From Burkholderiales bacterium Ga0077544 (GTDB lineage Bacteria > Pseudomonadota > Gammaproteobacteria > Burkholderiales > Burkholderiaceae_D), in contig LNEU01000026.1 of the NCBI GenBank assembly GCA_001464355.1, positions 1-64,000 on the forward strand: a stretch of DNA of 64,000 bases. Direction: 5' to 3'. Made by a program: the position numbers and the translations under genes. The notes below the pieces were generated by a model. The model saw only the letters and a program-made list of their open reading frames with translations. It was not told the origin of the DNA and did no database searches. Shown here piece after piece: positions 17,945 to 27,570 of the stretch; within the stretch, counting starts at the first letter, position 1, and each line of letters opens with the position of its first letter.

Positions 17945-18898
17945 ATGATCTACCCTGCCCCAAGCTGGCTGCCAGGCGGCCATCTGCAAACCATCTATCC
18001 TGCAAAATGCATCGCGAAACCGCCAGTGCACTATCGGCGCGAACGCTGGGATACGCCGGACCATGATTTCATCGATCTGGATTTTGTCGACGGCACACCA
18101 AGATTGCCGTTTCTGGTCCTGTTCCACGGTCTGGAAGGCTCGTCCAACAGTCATTACTCACGCGCATTGATGGCGCATATTGCAACGCTCGGATGGTCGG
18201 GAGTCGTCGTGCACTTTCGCGGCTGCTCGGGTGAGCTGAATCACGCGCCGCGCTTTTATCATTCCGGCGACGCCCAGGAAATAGAGTGGGTACTGCGCAG
18301 ATTAGCACCGTATGCTCGCGGGCGCGGCGCCAGCCACTTCTATGCAAGCGGCGTATCGCTAGGCGGCAATGCGCTGTTGCGCTGGCTGGGAGAATCGCAA
18401 CATCAGGCAGAGATCGTTGACGCAGCGTGCGCCATTTCTGCACCACTCGATCTGGCGGGCGGCGGCGGTGCATTGTCGCGTGGCTTGAATATGCTTTACA
18501 CCCGCATTTTCCTGGAAACGCTCAAGCCAAAATGCGCGGAGAAACTCATGCAATTCCCCGGCTTGTTCAATCGCGATGCGATGATGAATGCACGGGATCT
18601 GTATGCGTTCGACAATATCGTCACCGCTCCTTTGCACGGTTACGTGAACACCGATGACTACTGGCATCGCGCCAGTGCCAAACACGTGCTCAATGACATT
18701 ACCGTTCCCACTTTGGTATTAAACGCCAGGAATGATCCTTTTCTACCGAGACAATATTTACCAAACGTAGCCAGCGCAAGGGTAACGCTGGAACAACCGG
18801 AACACGGTGGACACGTTGGTTTTGCCGTTGGCCCTTTTTCCGGCCAATTGAACTGGCTGCCGCAACGCATGGTCAAATTTCTGCAAAGTCCGCACTAA
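17945..18898 (+). CDS. YheT-family alpha/beta-hydrolase
   Basis: 317 residues. N-terminal WLPGGHLQTIYP is diagnostic of the YheT (UPF0017) family; FHGLEGSSNSHYSRAL carries the oxyanion region, ASGVSLGGNALLRWLGE the nucleophile elbow (Ser in GVSLGG), and a late NARNDPFLP and PEHGGHVGF supply the probable Asp and His. Family members act on esters/lipids; substrate unknown. The adjoining downstream gene is probably co-transcribed. Confidence 0.88.
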   Translation: MIYPAPSWLPGGHLQTIYPAKCIAKPPVHYRRERWDTPDHDFIDLDFVDGTPRLPFLVLFHGLEGSSNSHYSRALMAHIATLGWSGVVVHFRGCSGELNHAPRFYHSGDAQEIEWVLRRLAPYARGRGASHFYASGVSLGGNALLRWLGESQHQAEIVDAACAISAPLDLAGGGGALSRGLNMLYTRIFLETLKPKCAEKLMQFPGLFNRDAMMNARDLYAFDNIVTAPLHGYVNTDDYWHRASAKHVLNDITVPTLVLNARNDPFLPRQYLPNVASARVTLEQPEHGGHVGFAVGPFSGQLNWLPQRMVKFLQSPH

Positions 18899-18913
18899 CC
18901 ACGAGCTGCAAAA

Positions 18914-19519
18914 TTGGATTCGATAGTCGAAAAAGCACTGGCGAAATGGCCGAATGTACCGCACTGCTACGGCTGGCTGGCGCTGGATGCACGCGGCAAT
19001 TGGCGCATGCGTGACGAACACGCACAATTACAGAATCTGCCGGGTGAAAAGATCCTTCATGCAGCGCTCATCGCCTTCATTCAGCGCAATTACACGCACG
19101 ACGAACAAAGTCGCTGGTATTTTCAGAACGGCCCGCAACGCGTGTATGTAGATCTGGAAGCCACTCCGTATATCGCGCATACAGCGTTGACGCATGATGC
19201 TGCGCTTGAATTTATGTTGCAAACCGGTTTGACCATGCCTGCACTCCAGGCTGCCTGGCTTAGCGATCAGGGAAGAGTGTATTTGCAGGCAGAAGGACAC
19301 ATCGCCTTGCTCGATGATCGTGATCTGGCGCAATGTCTGAATGCGCTACAGATGAATGAAAAGCCTGTGACCGATGCAAGGCTGATGGATTGGCTAGAGG
19401 CGCAAGGCGCTAACGGCAGCCTGTCGCTGCAATATGCGGGTAAAAATATTTCAGTCCGTCATATCGAAGAAAACGCCATTGCTGCGCAATTCAATTTTGT
19501 GCGCAAGCCACGTGCTTGA
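18914..19519 (+). CDS. Conserved hypothetical protein (betaproteobacterial DUF2944/2946-like)
   Basis: 201-residue soluble protein starting at a TTG 15 nt after the hydrolase stop; no ATG lies upstream in frame (the hydrolase stop is in the same frame), and the conserved-looking segment WPNVPHCYGWLALDARGNW is right at the start, which supports TTG. It reads as an enzyme-free, mixed alpha/beta protein and is paired with YheT-type hydrolases in related genomes as I remember it. The DUF number is uncertain; function unknown. Confidence 0.7.
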   Translation: MDSIVEKALAKWPNVPHCYGWLALDARGNWRMRDEHAQLQNLPGEKILHAALIAFIQRNYTHDEQSRWYFQNGPQRVYVDLEATPYIAHTALTHDAALEFMLQTGLTMPALQAAWLSDQGRVYLQAEGHIALLDDRDLAQCLNALQMNEKPVTDARLMDWLEAQGANGSLSLQYAGKNISVRHIEENAIAAQFNFVRKPRA

Positions 19520-19581
19520 AACAAATTAAAACTGCATTCAAGTTAATTTCATTCTGACCGCCCAGCGCTTGGTGCTGTCGC

Positions 19582-21153
19582 TCAACCTTCCTTTTCCTCG
19601 CGAATTTCTTCCAGCCGCTGTGCCTTCATCTCGCGTTCACGTGCGTCAATAATCGATAGCTCGTAAAACGATGCATCGGGTGCGCGACGTGCTATCGACA
19701 ACTGCTCAATCGCTGCCGGCAAACTGCCTTTCAACGCATAGGATTCTGCCAAAGCCAGATGCTGTTGCGCCTGCTTGTTTAATGCCGCATAGGTCTTGGC
19801 CAAGCGGTCATAGAGTTTCGGTTCACTGCGATAAAGTTGCGTCTGATCGCGCAAGAAGGTCACTGCATCTTCATACCGTCCGGCCGTATAAAGTGCATCT
19901 GCATATTGATGTGCAATGCCGCGCGACAAGGGAAACTGGTTGCGTGCAAGATCCGCCTCATCCAGCGCTTCTTTCGTTTGATGCGCGGCCAGCTTGATAT
20001 CAATTGCCAGACTGCTCAGCACAACGTTTCTAGCTGCTGGCGCCCCATTCTTCAGCGCCGTGCGCGCATCGTCCAGCATGCTGTGCGCCTTGCTGGTTTG
20101 GCCTTGCTTCAATGCGATATAAGCTAGACCATATTTACCGGCAATCATCGATGGACGGGATTTCTGCTGCAATTGCCGCTCAAAAGCGCTAGCCGCATCG
20201 ATCAATCCTTGCGGCGATGAATCTTGCAAGACTTTTACCCTTGCCTTAATCAACGCAAAATCCAGGCTATCTGCATGCTGGCGGTAACGCAGATCGCGTG
20301 TGCGTGCCTCTATATCGGCAATCCGTTCCGTTGTCATAGGATGCGAACGCAAATACGGCGGCGTGCTATCGGTGTAGTTACGACTGGCTTGCTGCAAGCG
20401 GCCGAAAAAATTGATCATGCCGGAAGTCTCAAAACCCGCTTCGCGCATGATGTCCAGCCCGACCCGATCCGCCTCGCGCTCGGCATCGCGACTGAAGTTG
20501 AGCTGTCGCTGCATTGCAAGTCCCTGGCCACCCATCATCATTGCCATGCCGGCATCAGGACTGGAGATCGCTGTTAAAGCGCCTAATACGATGGCCGACA
20601 AGGGAATCAACATATCCTGTTTTTGCTTGCCCAGCATGCGCGCGATATGGCGCTGCGCAACGTGGCCAATTTCATGCGCCATCACCGACGCCAGCTCGGA
20701 TTCGTTTTGTGCTGCCAATATCAAAGCCGAATGCACGCCGATAAAACCGCCCGGCAAAGCAAACGCATTCAGCATCGGATCGCGCACCGCAAAAAAGAAA
20801 AAATCGTACTGCGTTTCACCACGTGCCTCCGGCCGCACCGCAAGCAAACTATTACCCAAATTCTCTAAATATTCCTGCAAGGGCTCATCATCCAGATAGT
20901 CACGGTTGCGCCGAATCTCGCGCATGATGCGCTCACCCAACTTGCGCTCCATCAACGGCGACAATTCTTCCCGTTCCGTATCGCCAAGGCTGGGCAAGGT
21001 TTGCGCGACGGCAGGCAACGGCGCAATCGCAGGCGACAAGGCGCAAGCGAGCAACAAGGTCGCCAATACTGCGGGGCGCGCAGGCAATCGCCGCATAAAA
21101 TTAGCAGTTTGGAAAATGGATTTTAGTTTCACGATGCTATGATACCCGCTCAT
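19582..21153 (-). CDS. Periplasmic M48 metalloprotease with TPR domain, BepA-like
   Basis: 523 residues. A signal peptide spans roughly residues 20-51 ([20 protein letters not shown], cleavage after AVAQ), and the ATG at 21096 may be the true start. The zinc motif HEIGH (His160, Glu161, His164) and the third-ligand region [14 protein letters not shown] place it in M48; the C-terminal 200 residues are TPR-like helices. E. coli BepA/YfgC uses this layout to assemble or degrade LptD at the BAM complex; a similar outer-membrane quality-control role is inferred. Confidence 0.92.
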   Translation of the reverse strand: MSGYHSIVKLKSIFQTANFMRRLPARPAVLATLLLACALSPAIAPLPAVAQTLPSLGDTEREELSPLMERKLGERIMREIRRNRDYLDDEPLQEYLENLGNSLLAVRPEARGETQYDFFFFAVRDPMLNAFALPGGFIGVHSALILAAQNESELASVMAHEIGHVAQRHIARMLGKQKQDMLIPLSAIVLGALTAISSPDAGMAMMMGGQGLAMQRQLNFSRDAEREADRVGLDIMREAGFETSGMINFFGRLQQASRNYTDSTPPYLRSHPMTTERIADIEARTRDLRYRQHADSLDFALIKARVKVLQDSSPQGLIDAASAFERQLQQKSRPSMIAGKYGLAYIALKQGQTSKAHSMLDDARTALKNGAPAARNVVLSSLAIDIKLAAHQTKEALDEADLARNQFPLSRGIAHQYADALYTAGRYEDAVTFLRDQTQLYRSEPKLYDRLAKTYAALNKQAQQHLALAESYALKGSLPAAIEQLSIARRAPDASFYELSIIDAREREMKAQRLEEIREEKEG

Positions 21154-21197
21154 TACAATCGTTCCACTCTACCAGCCGCCACTGCTTTCCTGCCATC

Positions 21198-21716
21198 ATG
21201 ACTTCACACACAGACCAAGACAAAAACACCGCTGCCAACGATGGCCTGACACATTTCGACGCCACCGGCCAGGCGCACATGGTCGATGTCGGCAGCAAAA
21301 AAGAAACCCACCGCATCGCCATCTCCAGCGGCATCATCCGCATGAAACCGGAAACGCTGGCCATCATAGAATCCGGCACAGCAAAAAAAGGCGACGTACT
21401 AGGGATCGCCCGCATCGCCGCCATCATGGGCGCCAAACGCACCAGCGATTTGATACCGCTGTGCCATCCGCTAGCACTGACACGCGTCACGGTAGATTTT
21501 TCTGTGAACAGTGCGCAATCCAGCATCAGCTGTACTGCTCAGGTAGAAACGTTTGGTAAAACCGGAGTCGAGATGGAAGCGCTGACCGCAGTGCAAATCG
21601 GATTGCTGACGATTTACGATATGTGCAAGGCGGTGGATAGGGGGATGACGATGATGGATATCAAAGTGTTGGAGAAGCATGGTGGGAAATCGGGAGATTG
21701 GACAGCCGCCACATAA
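21198..21716 (+). CDS. moaC: Cyclic pyranopterin monophosphate synthase
   Basis: 172 residues, second step of molybdenum cofactor synthesis with MoaA. Shows [19 protein letters not shown] (in parts), [21 protein letters not shown] and [20 protein letters not shown]-type segments, ending with a conserved LEKHGGKSG. No other moa genes are nearby. Divergent from the protease with a 44-nt gap. Confidence 0.96.
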   Translation: MTSHTDQDKNTAANDGLTHFDATGQAHMVDVGSKKETHRIAISSGIIRMKPETLAIIESGTAKKGDVLGIARIAAIMGAKRTSDLIPLCHPLALTRVTVDFSVNSAQSSISCTAQVETFGKTGVEMEALTAVQIGLLTIYDMCKAVDRGMTMMDIKVLEKHGGKSGDWTAAT

Positions 21717-21829
21717 TCTTGCAAAGCACGATGGAATAGTGCTTACATACTGAATACAATAGAAAAGACCCAATGACGGTGTTTTCTATTGGCGAATGCA
21801 TTGTACAAAGCCACTTTCAAATTATCAGC

Positions 21830-23542
21830 TTATTTCCCAGCCTCAATCGGCCAGGGAATAGCAGCTATTTCTGGACTCTTGAGAGATTGTCTCGCCCAAT
21901 CTTCTTGTACCAAACGACATTGGCCTTCGGGTGCCAGTTTGCATAGTCTTTTCAACCACAATTTAGCTTCATCAGGACGTTGATTCAGGGCCATTGCTGT
22001 TGCAATCTTGTTGAAGAAAATCATATTTGGATACAAGCCGGTCACGTTACGCATCCAGTCCAGTTCTTCATTTGTAAGGCCGACCCTAGGCTCAAACCGT
22101 GCATAACGCATATAGTCTTGCCACTGCGTCAGCAGCAATACATCTGGCGGCCCATGTGGTTGCGACATCGTGAAGTTATCCCACTCCATGCGCAGTATGC
22201 GATAACTGTTTTCAACCCGTGAATAATCCCGAATGATCAATGCTAAAAGTACAGTGCCAGTCAACCAGATAGCAAAGAAAAACCATCGACTTGTATAAAC
22301 AACGGGGGGGGCTCCCAAACGCACATTCAACACGCCCATAATCATTCCCACAGGAAGCAGGAAGTAGGCAAAGTACAGCGGTAGCTCAAGCATTGCATGA
22401 TTGGCGACGATAAGCAGAAAAAGAAACAATACTGCATTTTCTGCTGTCCGAACAGCGCGAAATATCTCCCAGAACCACCGAAATATTGCAACCGAGATCA
22501 CTAGTCCCAAGGGAATACCGCACCACAAAAACAGATCAAAAAACAGATTGTGCGAGTATGAAAAATAACTACCTACTGGTGGGTGATCAGTAGCCACAAT
22601 CATCTGCGCCAATCCACTCTGATTCCATCCAAATCCAAACCAGAACTGTTGCGACAAGGCATCGGCGAATGCGGCCCATGCCAATTGCCGCGTTCCGCCA
22701 TTCATTCGGGCTACATCAGCGATATCTGCCTGCGCACCTCCTCCCTGCATATGAGAGCTATATTGCAACCAGACCAAAAGCGCAACGCAAACTACAAAAT
22801 AAAGGCCTAAACCGCTAACGATCCATGGCGGCCTAGAGTCACTCCAAAGGTCACGCCAAAACCAGCTAATAGACACCAACAAGAAGACACCTATCCAGGC
22901 AGTACGCGATGCCGTCAATGCAATCCCAAACAACAAGTAAGTCGACATCAACAAGGCAGGCCAGACGCCGATACGTTTATGCAGCCAGCCCCATGCTACT
23001 GCCAGCAAACCCCATAATAAAAAAGTGCCCAATTGATTCGGCTGACCGAAATTGGCATGAGGTCTGGTAGCCCCCCCACCCATAGACCACAGTCCTAATC
23101 CGTCTAGTCCTAGCCAGGTGTGCAATTGCAAACCCACAGACAACAAGGCAGCTACACCTATTGCAAGAAAAAGAGCATCAAGGAACTGACCAGGATTGCG
23201 CGCTTCCCAGCGCGCGCCTGTCAGCAAAGCCAATAAAAAACCCAGTAAATAGGCTGTGGAAATCCAAGCGTTGCCTATCATCGGCAAAATGCCAAACGCA
23301 TATTGAATCCATACTATGCATGGCAACAATGCGGCCAATATCGTTATTCGGTGCCACATCGTGGGACCACGCACGCTCGAGATCACGGCAAGCGATGCTA
23401 TGGAAAAAATCAATGCAAACCACGTATCCGTATGAAATGCGAGCCATGGCCGATAATGCGTCGGCAATAACCATCCTAGCGCTAGTGCACCAGCCAAAAA
23501 TATCAGCCAAAAAGGCTTCATTACAGGTCGGATAGATGCCAT
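21830..23542 (-). CDS. PglL-type O-oligosaccharyltransferase (pilin glycosylation ligase), Wzy_C family
   Basis: 570 residues, about twelve membrane helices with the periplasmic Wzy_C signature (FGFGWNQSG, then YFSYSHNLFFDLFLWCGIPLG with the conserved His), followed by a soluble C-terminal domain of about 170 residues like Wzy_C_2. It lies directly downstream of the type IV pilin gene, so it most likely transfers a lipid-linked glycan onto pilin (PglL/TfpO role). Two homopolymeric tracts in its coding sequence, C8 at 22304-22311 and G7 at 23071-23077 (coding-strand bases), are discussed under findings. An O-antigen ligase is the alternative. Confidence 0.85.
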   Translation of the reverse strand: MASIRPVMKPFWLIFLAGALALGWLLPTHYRPWLAFHTDTWFALIFSIASLAVISSVRGPTMWHRITILAALLPCIVWIQYAFGILPMIGNAWISTAYLLGFLLALLTGARWEARNPGQFLDALFLAIGVAALLSVGLQLHTWLGLDGLGLWSMGGGATRPHANFGQPNQLGTFLLWGLLAVAWGWLHKRIGVWPALLMSTYLLFGIALTASRTAWIGVFLLVSISWFWRDLWSDSRPPWIVSGLGLYFVVCVALLVWLQYSSHMQGGGAQADIADVARMNGGTRQLAWAAFADALSQQFWFGFGWNQSGLAQMIVATDHPPVGSYFSYSHNLFFDLFLWCGIPLGLVISVAIFRWFWEIFRAVRTAENAVLFLFLLIVANHAMLELPLYFAYFLLPVGMIMGVLNVRLGAPPVVYTSRWFFFAIWLTGTVLLALIIRDYSRVENSYRILRMEWDNFTMSQPHGPPDVLLLTQWQDYMRYARFEPRVGLTNEELDWMRNVTGLYPNMIFFNKIATAMALNQRPDEAKLWLKRLCKLAPEGQCRLVQEDWARQSLKSPEIAAIPWPIEAGK

Positions 23543-23577
23543 ATTGGTTCACTTCAAGTTCAAAATAGAATCTCCAC

Positions 23578-23605
23578 AAAAAAAGCACCCTCTCGGGGTG
23601 CTTTT
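23578..23605 (-). terminator. Rho-independent terminator after pilA
   Basis: Arms 23581-23590 and 23596-23605 form a perfect 10-bp stem (AAAAGCACCC type), and on the minus strand the stem is followed by an unbroken seven-T run. It ends the pilin transcript about 35 nt before the glycosylase ATG, so the glycosylase would need read-through or its own promoter. Confidence 0.85.
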
Positions 23606-23665
23606 GCGCATCATCTATCTAGGTCAGTTGAACTACTAAACTAGTATCAGATAGTTAATGACTAA

Positions 23666-24133
23666 TTAGGTTTTTGGCAGAAATTTAGCTGGGACAGTAC
23701 TTGTAGTAGCAATACTCCATCGCAATCCCGAATCTGAACAAGCGCCGTTATAAATAATGGTTTGCCCATCAGTTATTGCCGAGCCGATTGGATTCATCGC
23801 AATTGTCACTGTTGCATTACTTGCATCTGAATTAGCAACTAACACTGACTTTGTATAAGTACCGCTAATCGCTGTGCTAGCTGGGAGACCCAATGATGTA
23901 TTCAGATCGGCATTGCCAGCCGCAATAAGGCTTTGTTCACTGCAGGCCATACCGATAGCAGTCCGTGCTGGTGACGACAAACTCACAGCCTCTTGTACTT
24001 TTGCTCTAACTGTATAATCTTGATAAGCAGGCAAAGCTACAGCAGCCAAAATACCAATAATCGCCACAACGATCATCAATTCGATCAGCGTAAAACCTGC
24101 TTGTGCCTTCTTGATAATTTTCATCGATTTCAT
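23666..24133 (-). CDS. pilA: Type IV major pilin, PilA-like
   Basis: 155-residue prepilin. The leader [13 protein letters not shown] is followed by [20 protein letters not shown]: cleavage by PilD after Gly with Phe+1 and Glu+5, then the hydrophobic spine helix. Two cysteines (in GMACSEQS and NGACSDSG) probably form the D-region disulfide. The start at 24133 is set by an AGGAGA ribosome site 6 nt upstream; a longer frame reaching 24181 overlaps the promoter. Assembled into pili for adhesion/twitching, and probably glycosylated by the downstream enzyme. Confidence 0.95.
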   Translation of the reverse strand: MKSMKIIKKAQAGFTLIELMIVVAIIGILAAVALPAYQDYTVRAKVQEAVSLSSPARTAIGMACSEQSLIAAGNADLNTSLGLPASTAISGTYTKSVLVANSDASNATVTIAMNPIGSAITDGQTIIYNGACSDSGLRWSIATTSTVPAKFLPKT

Positions 24134-24183
24134 TTGTTTCTCCTGTTTGGGTAGAGGGCAGGTTTCTGCCACGATTACCATTG

Positions 24184-24199
24184 AGCAATCCTTGTGCCA
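24184..24199 (-). promoter_or_regulatory. Sigma-54 (RpoN) promoter of pilA
   Basis: On the minus strand the sequence TGGCACAAGGATTGCT matches the -24/-12 consensus, with GG and GC separated by exactly 10 nt. Transcription would start near 24173, giving a leader of about 40 nt to the pilA ATG. In Pseudomonas and relatives pilA is RpoN/PilSR dependent, which fits. Confidence 0.85.
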
Positions 24200-24352
24200 G
24201 CTTAAAAAGCCACAAATCAGGAATATTCCAAAAGGAAACTAAACAAAAAGTAACAATTTTGGTTATTCAACGCCAATTTTTGTCACATTCAGCGGAATAT
24301 ATTGACTGCTTGCGCCGTATTTTGTCGATTCAAAAAAGAACGAAAAATCGAA

Positions 24353-25018
24353 TTAACACAAGAACATCATCTCGGTCCCGGACAAATGAATCACATCCCC
24401 AGCTTTTAATACCTGCGTCTTCAACCCTATATTCACGCCATTTACAATCGGATAAACCTCGCCTTCCACATGGGTCAGGCTATGTCCATTTGGTGCGCTT
24501 GTTAATACAGCAACTTGCACACCTGGTCGACCTATTGTCGTCAGCGCTTTCGTCAGCGGAATTTCATTCCCTTTGCCTGCGCCATTCAATACCTTGATGA
24601 TTGCAGGTGATGAAGGCCGCGCTTCAAATGCTGAATCAGTTTGTGCCGGATCGCCGGTTAATTGATCGGTGCGTTGATTGTGAATCGTAGCGGTCGTGAA
24701 CAACGGACCTGCTACCACTTCATACACGCTCTCATTCGCGCAGTATTGAATCGTGTGCGTGGCGAGTTCGATCACGTCGCGGCGTTGCAGCACATGTCTG
24801 GTCACCGGCCGGCCATTCAAGCGACTGCCATTGGTGCTGCCCAGATCTTCAAAAGTGGACTCGGTTGGCGTGGTGGTGATAACTGCGTGTTCGGCACTGA
24901 TGCCGGGCGCGTCAATGACGATATCGTTGTAGGTTCGTCGTCCTATGGTGATGCGTGTTTTCAGGAGCGGGAGCTCTTGCAATGCAATACCGTCTTTTGC
25001 CAAAATAATCGTGGCCAT
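24353..25018 (-). CDS. FHA-domain protein
   Basis: 221 residues. The N-terminal FHA domain (about 20-90) shows TIGRRTYNDIVIDAPGISAEHAVI and DLGSTNGSRLNGR, the canonical phosphothreonine-binding loops (Arg, Ser/His, Asn). After an unstructured linker (about 115-135) a second, degenerate FHA-like beta domain follows (PLTKALTTIGRPG...HVEGEVYPIVNG). It presumably binds a Thr-phosphorylated partner. The PP2C phosphatase gene lies just upstream on the same strand. Confidence 0.9.
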   Translation of the reverse strand: MATIILAKDGIALQELPLLKTRITIGRRTYNDIVIDAPGISAEHAVITTTPTESTFEDLGSTNGSRLNGRPVTRHVLQRRDVIELATHTIQYCANESVYEVVAGPLFTTATIHNQRTDQLTGDPAQTDSAFEARPSSPAIIKVLNGAGKGNEIPLTKALTTIGRPGVQVAVLTSAPNGHSLTHVEGEVYPIVNGVNIGLKTQVLKAGDVIHLSGTEMMFLC

Positions 25019-25163
25019 TTATATCTTCAACTTCCTTTTTACGTCTTGGGGTCATGGATGAGCATACGCAGATCCATAGCTTGACCGCTTGCGCCATGCC
25101 AGTAATTTCAAACCGAAAAACAAGCAGTCATTTCAATGATATACAAGATGCATGCCAGACCAT

Positions 25164-26003
25164 CTATACGGACGCGGGAATGAATCGTTGCAGCCATGTG
25201 CTCAAGCGATGCAGCAAGCCATGCTCAGCTGGGGGGCTTGATTGCACCTTTATCAAGATGACTGAAATATTATCGCGCCCGCCGTTGTTGTTTGCCGCTT
25301 CTACCAAGGCTGCGCATGATAAATCAAGATCGGCACGATTGCTGTTGATCAGGGAAACCATCTGTTCATTTGACAGCATGTCCGACAAGCCATCCGAACA
25401 GAGCAGGTAAAGATCATCCGTTTCAATCAGATGCACACCTGTCTCTACGTCGAGACTTGCCGCCACGCCCAGCGCGCGCGTGATCAGGTTTTTGTTCGGC
25501 GCAAAACGCGCCCATTCCGGACTGACCAGGCCGGCATCGATCTGCTCCTGCAACTGGGAATGATCATGCGTCAGTTGCGCGAGCACACCTTGGCGGAAGC
25601 GATAGGCGCGCGAATCACCTATGTGTGCAAGGACAATACGATTGTGTTGGAATAAAGCGGCAACCAGCGTGGTCCCCATGCCGCTGAATTGCGGCTGACG
25701 GCGGGCCGCTTCCAGAATCTTGGCATTCGCCGAGCACACTGAGTCCTTCATCAGGCCTTGCAGAAACTTACTGCCCGGTGCGTGCCGCTTTTCGGCTTGC
25801 TGCTGCAAACGCTGCTCCAGCGTTGCGGCAAACACGCTGGTAGCAATACCGCTAGCGACTTCACCGGCGTTGTAGCCGCCCATGCCATCTGCAAGTACCG
25901 CGATTTTAAAATCTGCGTTCAGTTCAATCGCATCTTCGTTATGCGAACGCACCAATCCCGTATCGGTTTTGAATGCAAACTGAAGAACGAGAGCTGGCGT
26001 CAT
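25164..26003 (-). CDS. PP2C-family serine/threonine phosphatase (Stp-like)
   Basis: 279 residues. Metal-binding PP2C motifs are complete: RSHNEDAIEL, LADGMGGYNAGEVAS, GMGTTLVAAL, AHIGDSRAYRFR and LLCSDGLSDML, then GGRDNISVILIKV. It dephosphorylates Ser/Thr-phosphorylated proteins, presumably the FHA protein or its partners. First gene of the pair; no Ser/Thr kinase gene is visible in the window. Confidence 0.94.
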   Translation of the reverse strand: MTPALVLQFAFKTDTGLVRSHNEDAIELNADFKIAVLADGMGGYNAGEVASGIATSVFAATLEQRLQQQAEKRHAPGSKFLQGLMKDSVCSANAKILEAARRQPQFSGMGTTLVAALFQHNRIVLAHIGDSRAYRFRQGVLAQLTHDHSQLQEQIDAGLVSPEWARFAPNKNLITRALGVAASLDVETGVHLIETDDLYLLCSDGLSDMLSNEQMVSLINSNRADLDLSCAALVEAANNNGGRDNISVILIKVQSSPPAEHGLLHRLSTWLQRFIPASV

Positions 26004-26487
26004 AGACGTGTAAGGTTAACGACCTGATCAAGCGACGTTGGAAACAGAAATTTTTTGCAGGTGAAGCTCAATTACTCGATGGCTAAAAGCATCTTCTTCC
26101 TGAAATCAGATGATATCTGCTTTCGTCATGGAAACTATGCGTTTGCTCCGGATTAGCCAGAATTGTCGCCGATTCACACCCGCCACCAGCAACAATTAGG
26201 TTCGCATCGAAAAAGAATTCAATTTCCATCGACTGCGCCTGCCAGCAAGTACTACAACATGTTTAATTCAAATAAATCACGTTACCAGTACTGAACAACC
26301 AAGCAATGCTGAAAGACCTGTTGATACCGGCGCTGCTTTTTCAAGCATGTATTCCAACATTCGCCAACTGCCGCTGTCGCCACTTATAATGGAAAGGATT
26401 CACTTGCCGGGCCGCCCGCGTTGCCCCCTCCAACCGCCTTTTAGAAATGGAGCAGATGCCGGATTGTTTTCGGCATCGACAATTGTC
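26004..26487. other. Divergent region PP2C / deacetylase-like gene
   Basis: About 480 nt between the divergent phosphatase and the histone-deacetylase-like gene. A perfect TATAAT occurs at 26385-26390 on the plus strand, roughly 98 nt before the chosen ATG, but no matching -35 is obvious. No coding frame with convincing features. Confidence 0.4.
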
Positions 26488-27420
26488 ATGACAACTCTGA
26501 TTTATACACACGACGCCTGTCTGGAACACAAACCGGGCGCCGGCCATCCGGAATCCCCAGAACGTTTGAAAGCGGTGTTGCGCGTGTTGCGCACACCTGA
26601 ATTCGATGGCGCAGAATGGCGTGAAGCGCCTATGGGCACACGCGAACAAGTGTTGATGATCCACACCGAAGATTTTGTGACTGATGTGGAAGATGCCTCG
26701 CCGCATCGCGGCACTATGCCGCTCGACGGTGGCGATACCGTCATGTCGCCAGGCTCGCTGGAAGCGGTCATGCGCTGTGTCGGCGCAGCCTGCGCAGGCG
26801 TCGATGCAGTGATGGACAAGGAAGCGCACAATGTTTTTTGCGCAACCCGCCCTTGCGGCCACCATGCAGAACCGAACAAGGCGATGGGTTTTTGCATTTA
26901 TAACCAGGCAGCGATTGCCGCAGCTTATGCGTATGACGTGCACAAACTGGAACGCGTCGCCGTCGTCGATTTCGACGTTCATCACGGTAATGGCACGCAA
27001 GCGGCGTTTTACGACAGACCCGAACTGTTTTATGCATCCAGCCATCAATCGCATTTTTATCCAGGTACCGGCTCTGAAGCAGAAACCGGCGTGTCGCACA
27101 ATATCGTGAATGTGCCGCTGCCACGCGGCTGCGATTCAGCCATGTTTCGCGAACAGATTGCAGCAAAAATGTTGCCGGCAATTCGCGCATTCAATCCTGA
27201 ACTCTTGATCATTTCTGCCGGCTTCGATGCGCATCATCTCGATCCGCTGGCTGGTTTGAATCTGCAAGACGATGACTTCGATTGGGTAACGCGCGAATTG
27301 ATTAAAATTGCCGATGAAACCTGCGAAGGCCGCGTGGTTTCCATACTTGAAGGTGGTTACAGCTTGGAAGGTTTGGCTTCTGCCACTGCCATTCACGTCA
27401 AGGCATTGATGGATCACTGA
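26488..27420 (+). CDS. Histone deacetylase-family / acetylpolyamine amidohydrolase-like protein
   Basis: 310 residues from the ATG at 26488, where the family fold begins (YTHDACLEHKPGAGHPESPERL). Zinc and charge-relay motifs are intact: RPCGHHAEPNKAMGFC, VVDFDVHHGNGTQ and ISAGFDAHHLDPL, ending with EGGYSLEGLA. Bacterial members deacetylate small molecules such as acetylpolyamines or act on acetyl-lysine; substrate unknown. A longer frame from 26347 has no family features. Confidence 0.9.
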   Translation: MTTLIYTHDACLEHKPGAGHPESPERLKAVLRVLRTPEFDGAEWREAPMGTREQVLMIHTEDFVTDVEDASPHRGTMPLDGGDTVMSPGSLEAVMRCVGAACAGVDAVMDKEAHNVFCATRPCGHHAEPNKAMGFCIYNQAAIAAAYAYDVHKLERVAVVDFDVHHGNGTQAAFYDRPELFYASSHQSHFYPGTGSEAETGVSHNIVNVPLPRGCDSAMFREQIAAKMLPAIRAFNPELLIISAGFDAHHLDPLAGLNLQDDDFDWVTRELIKIADETCEGRVVSILEGGYSLEGLASATAIHVKALMDH

Positions 27421-27434
27421 TTAATAAATAACTT

Positions 27435-27469
27435 ATGAATAACTCAGGAATCATTCATGAGTTATTCAT
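27435..27469. repeat. Perfect 12-bp inverted repeat after the deacetylase-like gene
   Basis: ATGAATAACTCA (27435-27446) and its exact reverse complement (27458-27469) flank an 11-nt loop. It stands immediately before a strong terminator hairpin, making a tandem two-hairpin 3' end. Could protect the 3' end or act as an extra termination signal. Confidence 0.6.
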
Positions 27470-27474
27470 GACTG

Positions 27475-27518
27475 GGGGCCTATGCGCATTAGTTTGTGCA
27501 TAGGCCCCATGTTTTTTG
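27475..27518 (+). terminator. Strong rho-independent terminator
   Basis: An 11-bp GC-rich perfect stem (27475-27485 with 27498-27508) followed by ATGTTTTTT on the plus strand ends the deacetylase-like transcript. The convergent recX gene ends at 27571. Confidence 0.85.
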
Positions 27519-27570
27519 ATACTGTACTTTTGTTCGTAATTTACTAAACAACGATGAAGGCTAAATCACC

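Noticed and set aside
26341-27099. A 252-codon minus-strand frame over the deacetylase-like gene
   Set aside because: Cys- and His-rich with no recognisable domain; the plus strand encodes intact HDAC motifs.
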